DNA from: Boswellia sacra
Taxonomy: Eukaryota; Streptophyta; Magnoliopsida; Sapindales; Burseraceae
Direction of reading: 5' to 3'
Assembly: GCA_013180625.2 (NCBI GenBank)
Contig: SNVD02009519.1
Location: 1,950,501 to 2,014,500 of the forward strand
Length of the DNA: 64,000 nt
Part shown: positions 9,131 through 22,839 of the stretch, piece after piece
Layout of the letters: every line of letters begins with the position of its first letter
Position numbering within the stretch: position 1 is the stretch's first letter
Position numbers and translations under genes: made by a program
Notes under the pieces: generated by a model
Database searches by the model: none
Told to the model about the DNA's origin: nothing
Seen by the model: only the letters and a program-made list of their open reading frames with translations

Positions 9131-11185
9131 ATGAAATGGGATATGGAGATTGAAGAAATCGAAGCGGTTCTGGAGAAAATCTGGGACCTCCATGACAAGC
9201 TAAGCGACGCCATTCACTCGATTTCGCGAACCCACTTCCTCAATTCCATCAAAACCCTAAAAAAATCCGAGAAGAAGAAGCTCTACAACGATGTCGCCGA
9301 CGATAACCGGGCTGGCTTCGTGTTCGTAAAGGGGTTTCGTGTAGACGATAACGACTCCGCGATTCAAGAGGCTAAGAGTTTGAATGCGATTCGGACTGCT
9401 CTTGAGAACCTCGAAGACCAGCTAGAGTTTTTGCACGTAAGATTTTCTTTTGTCAATTTGTTAAAATTTTTCTTGCCAATTTGCGTCTATTTATATTTTT
9501 TGTTTGGATGCCCAGAAAACAAGGGGAAAAGGTTTTTTTTTTTTTTCGGCTAATGCATGGTTTTTGTTTGGGGCTGTTCGTGTTTAAAGGTCATCGAGAA
9601 GAAAAAAGGAGAACAATTTTCAAAAATTCGTCCGAGATATTTTAGGTCAAGTAAGATTAGTGGGAAAAAAATGAGTATCTAATGTAAAATGAGTATGAGG
9701 TTTTGGTCAGGGAGGCTGAGGGTGAGGATGAGGATAAAAGAAGAGTTTATGTAAAATGCAGAGCCTATTTGCTTAAGCTTTTTGGATAGAAGAAAGCGTT
9801 TCGATTCTTTTTCATATCTTTTATGTGAAAGTAGTTCAATTGGTGATGCATAAGATGCTGAGGAGTGGTTATTGTCTTGGCTTATTGTGTGATCAAGACA
9901 TGGCTGTTTACTATATTTGCCCTGGCAGGCTTTGAGTCCTATCATAGAAGAATGTGCCTAGAAGTTGTCATGGATGAAGGTATTTTCAAGTTCTGAGTTG
10001 AGGCGGAGGCTTTTATAAGAGTTGGTTGAAAATTAGGATTTTTGTACCAAGATCCTTGTAGTTGGATACATGCCACTATGATTATGACCCAGTTTCTGTA
10101 ACGGTTGCTTGTACAATAGGGAGATTAGATGGATCACAATGAAATATAATAGGTTTTCTAAGAAGTTAGAGATCATATCATTTTATTACAAGATGAGAGC
10201 AAATTGTTTGTTTGATTTGGGAACTTTCTAGGATCTCATTTTCTTTATGAGGGATATTTAGCCTTTGCTGACTTCCATTTATAAATGTGAATGATTCATT
10301 TTATATACAATAAAATTTTGGACACCTGCTCCACCTATATAACTCTCCTTCTTCATTAATACCATTCTCCTGTCTTCTAAAAAAATCAAAGTTCATAGTT
10401 TCGTACGAAAATAGTAGTTTGGGCAGGGCTTTAGTTAGTTGCCAATAATTAGGCTCTCAAGTACTTTGCCTTGTTATTTTATGTTGCTTCTTCTCTCTGA
10501 TTGTGTGTGGGTTTGTGCGGAACCTGGTGATTTAATTTTTATAATTCTTAATTATACAACTATCCTGCTGAATGTGCAAGAACAGCAATGGGCTAGATGG
10601 TGCATGAGAGAACATTTATGTGCTTTCTTCTGTGTGGATCTGTTTATGTACTTTTGTTCTGTTTTACAGACTGTGCAAGCACAGCAACGGGCTGAGAGAG
10701 ATGCTGCAATTGCACGATTAGAACAAAGCCGGATTGTTCTTGCAATGAGGTTGGCTGAACACCATGGTAAGAAGCACAAAGTCATTGAAGAAGCTTTAGC
10801 TTTTGTGGGGGATGTACAAGATGCTGCTCGGTTTATTTCACCCGAAAACCTTTATAGTTCACCAGTGAGTCCATCTGGCGAGAAGTTCATGACACCTGAA
10901 GGGAGGAGTTCTAACAGACTTATCAAAGTTCTGATATCAAGTTTTGAATTTGCAAAGAAATCCCTTAAATTGGATCATATGGGTGGAATATTAGGCAATG
11001 CTGCTATGGTTGCCGTAAGCATGATTGCTTTTCTGCATCTGCATCAGATAACTTATAGGGAACATCTACAGAAGCAAGAGGATAAAATGTACAGCCCCAG
11101 GAATGTGAGAAGAACTTCTCAGCTGGAGGGGTCTTCATCCAATGGTCCATTAAAGCACTTAGATGTGATGTTGGCCAGGGGTTAA
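9131..11185 (+). CDS. PDV1: PLASTID DIVISION PROTEIN1
   Basis: Two exons, 9131-9436 and 10670-11185 (phase 0, GT-AG), encode 273 residues against 272 in Arabidopsis. PDV1 sits in the outer chloroplast envelope, recruits the dynamin ring protein DRP5B/ARC5 to the cytosolic face and binds PARC6 through its C-terminus in the intermembrane space. Seen: the N-terminus MEIEEIEAVLEKIWDLHDKL; the stretch IQEAKSLNAIRTALENLEDQ at the end of exon 1; the coiled-coil region RLEQSRIVLAMRLAEHHGKK; one membrane span at about 209-229; and the conserved terminus HLDVMLARG, whose last glycine is the partner-binding residue. The start is set at MKWDMEIEE, matching the family's short pre-MEIEE extension. An upstream in-frame ATG at 9056 would add 25 residues and probably lies in the leader. 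Confidence 0.96.
9437..10669 (+). other. PDV1 intron with an open, partly duplicated 3' end
   Basis: The single 1233-bp intron starts GTAAGA and ends TTTTACAG. Its last 230 bases stay open in frame with exon 2. At 10574-10594 it holds a 21-base near copy (19 matches) of the exon 2 start found at 10673-10693. No other gene was recognised inside it. Confidence 0.8.
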
Positions 11186-14100
11186 GGTGAAAACCTGAAA
11201 TTTCTTTGAGCAGTTTGTCAAATGTTGGAAGACCATGCTGTTGCTGCTATTCAGAGCAGCGGGCTTGTCATGCAATTTCTTGACACGAAAATTGTGTTGA
11301 TTTTTGCCAAAGAGAGCTTAGAATGATTAGTGCCACTTTTAAACTATTCTACTTTGTGAGACTGGTGTGGAGACGCTGGTAGTCATGTTGAAGTAGGTGT
11401 TGGGGTGCTGATAGTCCCTAATTAGCTTGCAGGTTTCTGATCTTTTGCCCTTCGCTGTTGATATTCACAGTGTATATCTTCAGTGTTAACAGTTATATGC
11501 ATGTGAATACCCACCATCTATTTGTGCCTCCATATTCTTCTTCGCACTTATGTAGGTATTTTGGATGCAGAATTTCAGACGGATGTCCATTATTAACTGA
11601 TTCTAGACTGTCCCTTCTCTGATGACGTATTTGATGGTCTTTAAGGAAACTGATCTTTATCATTGCATACCAGGCAATAGGTTTTTGTGAATGTTAGGTT
11701 CTGTTAAGATATTCGCTTGACATATGGTAAGTTCTGAAGCCTATATTTCTCCAAATTTTAATGGAAAACGTTGTAATACTTATATATTATGCTCTGTCGC
11801 CTAAAAGAACAAGGTTTACCGACTGGTTTTGTCTAATGAAGGATTCTAACTCCTTACCCCTTGGGCAAAACAGAGTTACCAGCAAAAACCCATTGAGTTT
11901 CTGGTTTACGATAAAAAGACTTTAGGTGATCTCATGCCCATTGTCAAGTGCAAAGCAATTTGGACAAGCCCATAATTATCTGAATGGTTTAACATCCAAA
12001 AAGGCGGGCACAACACATGCTTTTAATACCTTGCTCTCAACAGATTGGTTGGTCCTCTGCGGATTTGCCTTAGGTTCATGAAAATCAAACGCAAAGCTGG
12101 ATATCTATTGGAGCAAGTCAATGATAACCCAGTAGGTAATGTACGCCTATGTTAAGTGCTTTCGTTAAAAGGTGTTTTCGTTAAAGCTAGTTTGGAGACT
12201 AGACTGGCGAGTAAACTGATTGAAAGCCCCAGAAAGCAAACTTGATTATTTTGAATCATTGATCCTTCCCCACTTTGTGCAATCAATGAACCAAAAGTTT
12301 CATTCACTTGTGACAATTACAGCCTGGCCCAAGTGACACTGTCAGCGATGCAGATTGCAAATTGATATGGGTCACGAGCATACAAGGCCCACATAATAGA
12401 ACACATCTTTCAGTTGGTTTGCAAGCTATGGGGAGAAGAAAATATTACTCCACCATAAGGTAAAAAAAGAGTTGAAAAAAATGAAACAAGCAAGGGCCAG
12501 GCCACTGGAGACCTTAATGCTTTTGAATTCTGACCATGTCAACGCAATATGAACAACTAAGTGGCATTATTTTACACGGCATCGTTACAAGTTATGCGCC
12601 ACCATTCAACTTTTCCAACTAATCTCGTTTGTTAATCGCATTGTACGCCACGTTGATCATCAAGAAGCGGCTAGCTAGCTAGATAGCCCCACCACACCAC
12701 AGGAGTCACAACGAATACAAAGGATAATTATATAATTAAAAAGCAACATAACAACACGTTAGTTATTTGTACAAGGAAGAAGATGCCAAATTACAAAACC
12801 ATCACAGGAGCAATGTCGATAAAGCTTTTGATTTGTTTAGCCTTCTTTTTCACTCTTATGCTTTTCTCTTTGTTTCGTTTGGGAGGCAAAACCCAAAAAA
12901 ATATGCGCATTTTTGAAAGAAAAAGTAAATGTTTGGAGACATAATTAGGCTTTAATTGCAGCTGTGTATGAACACTTTCCTTGACTTGCTATTGGGCGCA
13001 TGCATAAGTGATAGACTAATGACTCAAGCCCCATTTGAGAAGCACAAAGTAAACTTTAATTTTTGGGGTTTATGAGAATTGAGAAGACATGACGTGACAG
13101 TCTTCCATTTTTTTTCTTCATTTCTTGTTTTCGTGTAAATCCGATGTGGGACATGAAAAAGATCTTTGTGTTTTCGGTGCCTTGAAAATGGAAGGTCAAC
13201 CAGATATAATCTGAAGGTCAAATTCCTCCGCTCCTACTTGTCTCTGGGTATATGTCATTTCATTCTCTTCAACAAGAGATGGATCAACTCTTCTTTTTTG
13301 ACCGTTCAAAAGTTATGATAAGTTAGTTTATCTTTCTTTCAAATTAATTATATATATATTAATACAAATATATTAACAAAAGGAGAATTATTAGAAGCTC
13401 ATTTAAATCATTTAATTAACAAGTTATGAAAGTCCTTTCTTGAGAGGCGAAAGGCCATGTGGAAACTTGAAAAGTGTACGTCAAAGTCTACCAAGTTTCC
13501 ACAAAAAGCAGTGGAGACATTATGGCATATCTGTATTTCTATCTATCTATTTATAAACAAATATGCATGTTAACAATGTGTTCTTCTGTTTTTGATGTTC
13601 GACCATCAAAATCCTTTCCCTTACCAAATTACAAAACCCTTTCCCTTTGATTGTTATGTGGATGCGGAAAAGTCTAAGTGCAACATAGGTTTTTCCACAT
13701 CCAACAAATATCGTTATCATTTTTCAAAATTGAGAGTGACTTTGCCTACTCTATTTTAGTATTCTTAGACATTTGACCAAGTAGGAAGAAATTAAATATT
13801 TTTAATAAAATTTGTTGCCTAAATATAGATTTTGATTAACTTGTTTTTGTCTCATGCACTTGCATGCTTAAGGCTGTGCCTTTTTTTCTTTGAGGAGTAA
13901 GACTTATTACGTCCCCTCGTCTAGGTGTCACTCTTCTTTTCTCTTTTTAATAAAATTTTTTCATACTATCAAGGTTCTGTATAAAAAAATAAAAATAAAT
14001 AGTATAATTGAGTCTTTATTTATCAACTTTTGGTATAAAGGCATGATTACTTATTGAGTATTTAAATTCCAATATATATTTGTTAGTGTTAATGTGTTTA

Positions 14101-14691
14101 TCTTAGAACATATATGCTCACACCTCAAATAAGATATATTTTTGTCATAAATTTTATTTTAATACTACATTCAATAATTTTTAATCAATAAATTAATCTT
14201 ATTATAAGTTTTTTTTTATTATTGAATGCAATGTTAAAAATTTGAAGATGTTTATATTAAACATTTAGATTCTAGTTGTGTGCATAACTAGTTGAATAAT
14301 TTTTCTTTTATATATTTTTGGAGAAAAATGTTGAAAGTTATTAAATTATTTCCACTATCGATTTAAAAACAATGATGAAAATATATATTCAAGCACTCTT
14401 ACAACTTCCCAAAAATTTTAGTAAATTTACAAAAATAATTACTGTGGAGAATCACCGTCGACTCCAACGATCAAGATCTTCACAAACCCTCTTATCGCCG
14501 TCTTGTCGGTTGGTCGGTTGAAATAAAGTCGCTCTGCGTTCAATCAGCTTGGGCTCCTCGCCGTCCGATGAATCCAATTTGATCATTCAATTTTCATGCG
14601 CCCCATAATTAGAAACGTGGACACCAGATCATGATTGCCACGTCGACTACCAAATTCGACTGTTTTGGGCACAGATGGCCCATACACAGTT

Positions 14692-14882
14692 CACGTGTTA
14701 ACACCTGATGGTGTTCTATTTTTTTCAAATCAGAATTATTTCTAGCCACTCATCATTTCATTCAGGGCCCCACGTGCCAAAAGTCTTATTTCCGGCATGT
14801 GCATGGGCTCAGGACACTATAACGAAAACTGATTTTGTGGGACCTCCAATCAGATTGGACGGCTACCTCAATTTGACACGTG
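14692..14882. promoter_or_regulatory. Cluster of three G-boxes
   Basis: CACGTG occurs at 14692-14697, 14771-14776 and 14877-14882, two of them inside ABRE-like ACGTG contexts. The block also has a CCAAT motif and is richer in GC than its surroundings. It looks like a promoter or enhancer, but no gene is evident beside it. Confidence 0.5.
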
Positions 14883-17800
14883 GATGATCTACGGTGAGAG
14901 TTGTTTAGTCAACCTCTGATGATAAGATCATTGAGCTAAATTTCAAATGATTACCATTAATTATGCTTAATTAGTGGTGCTATTTTTTGATTATGCATAG
15001 GGACAACCTGCCCTCAAAATCACCCCTTTCGAATCAACCGACATAGATTAAATGTATTTTTACTTAATTTATATATATAATTTATAATTAGATATAGGGT
15101 TAGGTTTACATCTGTTTTAAAAGCTAGTATCACGAGTCTTGCATTTAGATTATTGAATTAGGATACACTAATATTATTAAATTGAATTTTGGGTTCTGTA
15201 AAAAGGTTATACCAACTCTACGTAGAAGATTAATCTTTTGGTTGCATACATGAGTTTTTAATATCAAAATTCTCTTATGATTTGATTTTTATTACAACAA
15301 ATTTTATGAATAGTATTAGTAGTTGTTTATATGAAAAATATTAGTGAGAAGAAAGAAAATTGACTTGTCCAAGGACGATTTAAAGTTTAAAGAATTCAAA
15401 TGAGAAGAAGATAGTTCTTACTGTATATATGAATCATCATCTTCTCATTATGCATGACGGTGATGACCATCTTACATAAATTTTGATTCATATATATTTC
15501 ACTTTAAAAGTGATCGAAACACCTTAGTCTAATGTATATGGCATTAAGAATTTAAAATCAATTCGAAGGATAACATATTTTTTATTAATTTAATTTTTTT
15601 AAAGTAAATATTCAAAATTTAAAATATTTTTTAAAAAATATATTATATGCAAAATTATCTAGGGGCTAGAGAAAAGGGTGTTGAAAAACATCGAGAAGGT
15701 GAAGTAAGACAGAAGTAGTATCGGGTGATGGTGATGTTGAAGTGGGGGACCAAAGCTTCGGGCAACACAAACGGAGGCTGAAAGGGAACAAAACAAAGCA
15801 AAACACAGCAAAGCCTAGCTTTAGCTGCTTGTGTTCATTAATTAGCAGTGCAACAGTAGACAAGTCTATTTATGCAAGTTGCTCTGATTGTTTGAGCTAG
15901 CGAGCTCATTTTCTCTGTTATCTTCTCTAAAAAGCCTGCAACTCTATCCCCATTTTTCACCCACCTCAACTTGCCACTCGTTGTCCCGCCTCCCGCCCAC
16001 AATCCAAATTAATCTTCTTCTATTATTGCAAACAAGCTGCATAAAAGAAATTAATTCGTGGACTATCACTATCCTATACATATACGATTTCAACTGCCCA
16101 GTTGTTATAATGTGTACTGTGCATGTTAATAATAGCTTTCTTATTTATATTCAACATGATATGCCCCAAGACGTTTAGGGTACCCTAAGTAACATACCCT
16201 ATGTTTTTGTAATATATCACGACTTTATCGATTTGAAGTCTCCATTTAATTTAATTTGATCATTTAAGATTGAAGTATAATTAATTCCTAAGAATAACAC
16301 TAACTACTTTTTTTGAATAATTTTCATGAATCTTACTGATCAGGGATGTATTAAATGAAATGATATTTAGAGGATGAGCGATAAATGATGTGGTAAGTGA
16401 ATTGCTAATAATATATAGTATATAGATATTTCATTAATTAGTGGCTTAAATACCACTAATTAATTAGGAAAACAAAGTTACAGTGTATTATAATTTTTCT
16501 TTCTTTTAATTCAACAATCTACGCTGACCCATTTGGATTTTGGTGTGAAATAAATTGATATCAACTATGAAAAAAATATGCAAGTGACATCCAGTAATTG
16601 GTCATCCAATCCAATTCTTCGTCAGCAAGTGGTGTAATCTCCTTGGGAAGAAAATGATAATAATCAGGTGAAGAAGTGAAGTGTGTGCCCCCAGGAGCCT
16701 CCAAACATTAATACTCTCTCTACAGTACAGTGTACAGTAGCAACACAGAGACCAAAAAATAATTCAGGGAATTTTATATAATAATTTACAATTTTATTAT
16801 AGATTAATATATACCGAGTACCACATAGTTTTTTTTTTTTTTTATTTCACGTCTATATTTGTTTTTATTAGTGGTTGCTAGTGCATGAACCAAAATCTCT
16901 TTTATATTTTCTTGGCTTTTCTATCAAACTTTTGCTGTTCTAACACAAGGTTGTAAAGAATACGAGTCTTTGAAAGTGACAAACATTGAATTGGCTGTTT
17001 ATCAAGTAGGCAACTTGTGATTGTGAGTTTCGCAGGAGTTATAATTATTATACCAGACCAGCTAGCTGCTTTGTTGTGGCCTAATTAACAGTAAAGAGTC
17101 CCGCTTCTCTGAGCACACAGCAGTGTCAATACGTGTCTGTGTTTATGTGCATGTATTTTGCCCCAAATTTATACGAAGTGTTTTCAATTTTAGGAATCCT
17201 TTGTTGGCTTATGCTTTTCAAATTTGTTTTTATTGTAAAATATATAAAAAGGACAAGTTTCTTGTTTTACTTGAAAGAAATTTTTAAGTTCTACCCTTCA
17301 GATCAACAAATGATCAGTACTTTCCCAAAAGCAAAAGCAGAAGTTAATGTTGTACGAAGGGGAGGGAAATGATTTTTCCGAAAGTGATTTTAATGGGTTT
17401 ATGCTAAGCTAAAAAAGCAATTTCATATACCAAGACAAGTTAAGCATATATACTAATTAGGGTATTAATAAGAAAACCAATTAATTAATCATGTATATAT
17501 TCTCATTATGAAAAATAATAATAATAATTTACGTGTCGCTGGACCCTGGACCCTGCTAGCTAGCTAGCTTGTAGATGCCGTGGGAAAGCAGCAATAAGTG
17601 CTTCTTGAAAAGTTGTTTTTTTATCAGATAAAATTTTATCAAAAAGTACTGCTATAGTTTCTTTTACCTTCCAAAGGTGTCGGTCATGATGATAATTACC
17701 CCAAGTTGTACATATAAACTCCGTATATATGTACATGACCCATTTGATTTGACCCAACTAAACGAAGAAAAATATCAGAAGATCATGAGAGTTTGGGACA

Positions 17801-20604
17801 AAGCAATTAGTGAAGGAACTAGATTAATATTTCACGTGATATGAAGGCATCATGAAGCAAAGCTGGGCTGAGACAGAAACAAGCTTTTAATTATTAATCA
17901 CTTAATTAATTAAATTAAACATAAGATTATTATTATTGCTATCATTTGTTATTGTCATGAGGATAATGTATTTAATATTTAAAATCTCTCTTGCAATCAT
18001 GTTGCGATGATTTTGTAGAGTCTTTTGTCTAGTCGTGCCTGGAACACTTGGCATTGCCAGTCTGTGAAGAGCCTTCTTGTGTTACGTAGAAGCCATGAGC
18101 ACGCCCTAAGTTTAAAATGGAAGAATTGATTTCATTTCATCATCTTCTCCGTGGCTCTGTGCAGATGATATAATAATATCTATTGCATGAAGCTAGATAT
18201 TAACTGAGTAGTCTGGAATGAAAATGCTGGACAAGTGGCAAGAGCCCCCTCAGTTCCCGGACTCTGACTCTCCCGTCTTTATCTTCAACGTTTGGATGCA
18301 ATTTCTAAGTTGATCGCAGATAATGCATGCCTTACGCTTCTTGAAATATGACCAAAAATTCTCTCTTGATGTTGATCATGATTTGATTTTCACCCGATTA
18401 AAATTTAAATATATTAAAAAATTTATTGTATCGCATATGTATTCTAAGGTATTAAGCTTCTAATTTCTAAGGATATGTAAAACTTTATTCTAACCCGAGT
18501 TTAAGAGAAATGTATAAGGCTAAAGAGGTGTGTTAATTAAGATAAAGAATAACGATAAATCTTAACAATTGATCTATATATAAAAGTTAAAATTTATATG
18601 TCATCATCTTTTTAAAAGCTTTGAAAGAGAATCCTAATTCAAAAAATTCAAATTTCCGTTTGTTAACTTGCGGAACTTAAGTCAAATTTTAGGTTCATAT
18701 TCGGATTTTAATTGGCATACATGCAGCTACCATGCATACATAAATACAGAATATAAAATAATTAGTTGGACAAAAATTAGGTGGTTGTGTAGTTCATCAA
18801 AGAAACAACTAGCTAGTACTCTTGATTTAAATAAGTTTGTGCTTCGTAAATGAGGATATTTAAATTGAAACCAAAAGCAGAAACATATAATTAATAATGA
18901 CAATGAAATGTTCAGATAAATTAATTGAAAGCTAACAATTAAAAAACGAGGCTATAAGAACATTATTGCTTCTCCCACAAATTATTTACTTTCATTTATA
19001 ATGGATCGGACAAACCAAATCCGAATTAATGGTATTATCAGCCTTGTAAATAAATGAAGATGTACTTCCTCTGAAAAACCAATGGTTGAATTATTTATAG
19101 CCTTAGGGGTTTCTATGTAAATTCTTCCCTGATATTGATCTTAAATTTCGATAATAAATGCTAGCATCATGATTACGTCTACATTTCTGAGATATTTTTT
19201 GTATTCTTTCTTTCACACGAAAGCTTGTTAATTATGCATAACAGTTTTGTGGGTCAATAAAATACTTTCGGATTTTTTAATATTCTGGTTACAAATCAAT
19301 TTTTTTTTCCGAAAAGTGGCTTATAAATTAGCCCTAATTTAAAAAACATGTTTTCAAATGAAAAAAAAAAAAACCCACATGGAATATTTTAATAACGATA
19401 TCAGGAAAAAAAAAATATTACTCGAACATCTTATGGATGATAACATTTGAATACACATTCACATATGCAGCACTAATCACTAATATATTAACTACGTATA
19501 TATAATAAAATTCATATAATATGAAATCGTCAAAAACTTAGATTTAAAAAACAAAAAAAAATCCGTAGATATTAATATTTGACCAACCGGCATCCACCCA
19601 AAAAGCACTTCATGTCGACACAGGCTCTGTAGAAAGGTACTTTTTAATTTTTGCTTTCCTTGTTGGCTTCATAGCTAGCGAGACTGGCGTGTCCGATTAT
19701 ATATTTTCTGAGAGTCTCCACACATGAGGGTAGGAAACCGTTGAAAAAGATTTTGAGATCAAGTTTGACTTGTGAAAAGTTCTTGCTAAGCTTTCTCTTC
19801 ATGAGAAAAACAAAAATATTTCATCTGCTCTTAGAACAATTTTGAAGCAAAATTGCAATTGAAATTTCTCCGTTTATTCTTCCCATTCAACGATAATAAT
19901 TTGATTAGTTAATTAAATTATCGTCTTAATCATACTGTTTAAGATATAATTATGGGAAAATTAAACTGTTTAATTGCTTTACGGTTAACAATTAGAAGGC
20001 GCGTGAACTTATTATATGTTTGCTTTTTTCCCAACTAGCTCTATTATGAATAAATTAAAAAAATTAATTAAGTTTGTATCAGATCAGATCAAATCAAATG
20101 GGTTTGAGACAAAATTATGAGAACTTTTTGAATTCTTAATATTTTATAAGTGTTCTTGAGTGATGGTGAAGCAAGAACATGTATATAAATTTTATAAGCG
20201 GTGTTCACGCTCTCAACATAAATTCTCTCGTAAGATCATGATATCATCAGCTTGAGACTCTGAAACTTTATTCTTTATTTTCATAAACTTTATAGTATTT
20301 AATTATTCAACTTATATTTGAAGCATCTGATTTCAAAAAACATTTCCTCCTATGCTAAGGTGTGACCTTAGTAAACGACACAATTGAAAAAAGATTAATT
20401 ATAATTTACAGGTCAAAGTTTGGTAGAATTTTATTCAAATCAGAGGCTAGCTTCTGTGTTTTACATAATTATTTCTTTTCAAATGGAATTAAGGTGTATT
20501 AATAAACACTGAAGACTAATGATTTTATCCAAGATTCCACACTTGGAAATTAACAATTGCTTTTTTATTTCATTTTAAACATTTGGTTTTGGATATAATA
20601 TAAT

Positions 20605-20646
20605 ATATATACATACATACATACATACATATGTATGTATGTATAT
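20605..20646. repeat. Self-complementary (ACAT)n(ATGT)n microsatellite
   Basis: About five ACAT units run straight into about three ATGT units, giving a perfect short palindrome centred at 20630/20631 that can form a hairpin. Confidence 0.85.
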
Positions 20647-22250
20647 CAATTCGAGACCGACATAGGTGGATATTCAAAGACTAATGATCTATCATTCAAG
20701 TGTCAAATACAATTATATAATATGTCACTCCACTCAAACTATTACAAAAAACACTCTCATTAATTATTTTCACATTTTAAGCTTCATTTTTTAAATTTTA
20801 TTTTACAAATTATAACTTATCATTTCTTTTTTATTGATTCTCAACAAACATTTAAAATATTTATCTAACATAAAAATCTTTTATGTAGTATATATATTAT
20901 ATAAGTTAAAAAAAACCAAATATATATAAGCAAGATAAGGTTGAGAAGATAAGACGTAACATGTCAATAATCAAAAGAAGATGAATTGAAAGGTTTGGAC
21001 ATGTGTCATCTTCTTAATTAGTTCTCCATTTTAGGAGAAAAATACAGAAAATGCTTTAGTTGTGTTCCAAAAGCAGGGAGCACTTCTAATTATACTTTGA
21101 ACAAACATGAGCTTATACCAACAACAGCGTTCCTTTTTTTTTTTTTTTGGTTCTAAATTATCGCTTCCTGCAGTAGAAATATCTTCTAATAGAGAAAGTA
21201 GATAATGACCAATTTCAAACTCCTTCATTGATAATTTATGGGACAATTCTATTTATACAAATTATCAGATTTGGGCACAATCGAAGAGAGTAATTACCAA
21301 ATGATGTTCGCATAACGATGAGCCTACACGCGTTCCTAACGAGACAACCTACATGACCGTTAACTCATATCCAAGTGTGAGTTTATGGCTTTTGAATTAC
21401 ACTAGTATAGGTACATGCAAGATTTATAAAGGTCAGAGCTTGATATTTCTTAAGAGTTATTTATTAGTATGAATTTTAAGCCATTTGTTCTATAACTTTA
21501 CGCATCTTTATTGATAAATAACATGAGGAATTTCATAATTATTTAAAATTTATTGATTTGTTGATATTAAGCTAAAATACGAGTCTATTCAATGAAACTA
21601 ACTAATTATTATTAATTGCAATAAAGTGAATTATAAACGAATGAACATTTTATTCATTGTACAAAAAAATATATATGCTAGAAGCATTCTTGAAGATGGT
21701 GGGTAAATTGACTTTTGAAAGAAGTGTTAAAGATGACATAGAATGAAAGTTGAATAAATCTTATTAAATTTGACTCTTTATTAATTACTTAACTTTTTTT
21801 ACAGTACGAAACTTCCTTAATTGTATTTCAAAATTGTACACGGTAATATAATTAATCCACAATTTATAAGGGTTAATTTCATGACTTCCTAAATTAATAA
21901 TCAATAAATAAACAAATTTCCTTTCCGAATGAATTAACTTCCCATATCAAAGTTAAGCCATGAAATTAAAAATTTTTCCATGAAACCCAGTTGAGTCCTT
22001 GGCTCAAAAATTGCCACATTTGCCCAAGTAATATTGAGTAAACAATAAGTGAGAAAATCTCAGAGCAGCCTTTGTAGTTGATGGCTTAGATTTATCATTA
22101 ATTATAACGGTGTGTTGAGCCTCCAATATTTGCTTTATAGACTTCCTACTTTTCGGCAGCAGCAGCAACAGGTCATGGCTTGCTAGCGAACAAATTCAAG
22201 AATTTTTAACAGAAATTTGTACTGAAACTCAAGAGACGCTCTCGGTTTCA

Positions 22251-22334
22251 CACACGGGCAGCACCGACTTGGAATTGGAATTGGAATTGGACTCACGCCA
22301 CCGCAAATTGCGCCTGCTCGGGCTCGCCCGTGTG
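22251..22334. repeat. GC-rich inverted repeat around a GGAATT repeat
   Basis: CACACGGGC at 22251-22259 is the exact reverse complement of GCCCGTGTG at 22326-22334. Between them lie about three tandem GGAATT units and a GC-rich segment. It lies about 500 bp beyond the CRF stop codon and is probably outside the transcript. Confidence 0.6.
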
Positions 22335-22839
22335 GGCCTAATAAAGAGAATGCCACTGTGGCATTTTTCGTATCTTACACGTAAAACGCACTAAGCTCCT
22401 CCACGTAATAACATTAACCCAATTAACTAATTAATTAGCTAATATAGAGCCTTTAATTTCCGCCCTAAAATTGGTATAAAATAAATAAAATTTGGTAAAT
22501 GAGAATAAAGAGGAAGTAAATATATTTCCATTAATCTGAATCAAAATTATACACTTTTGACAAGCCTAATAACAATTATTATTATTTAATATAATAACAC
22601 TTACTTAAGTATAGTAAAACTCCACTCAACTCTTGACACACCGTTACATTTAACGGAGATATTCAGTAAACAAATAAAAAATAAAAATAAAAAAACTACT
22701 ACTAGAACAAAACTAGCCGATCTTTGTCACCGCCGATACAAAATCTGCCGCGAAACCGGCGAGCAAAACGGCGGTGACTCATTCAGTAACTCACTGACTC
22801 GCTCACTTAGTGTGTCTCCCTTGATATTGTCTCAACTCT

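Larger units (their letters stand above)
11186..22839. other. 11.6-kb gene-free stretch between PDV1 and CRF
   Basis: After the PDV1 3' untranslated region (to about 11.9 kb), no frame longer than about 100 residues and no recognised domain appears on either strand. Most of it is AT-rich. GC-richer islands lie at 14.43-14.92 kb (three G-boxes), 15.66-16.02 kb and 22.2-22.4 kb. None of the conserved plant microRNA sequences I looked for by eye was found. It may hold distant regulatory DNA or non-coding transcripts. Confidence 0.6.

Noticed and set aside
9679..9945. 88-codon antisense frame within the PDV1 intron
   Set aside because: No start context, homology or splice partners could be seen; low-complexity composition.
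15666..16178. 65- and 96-codon frames in the PDV1-CRF gap
   Set aside because: Opposite strands, hydrophobic low-complexity translations and no recognisable domain; kept only as a possibly transcribed GC-richer block.
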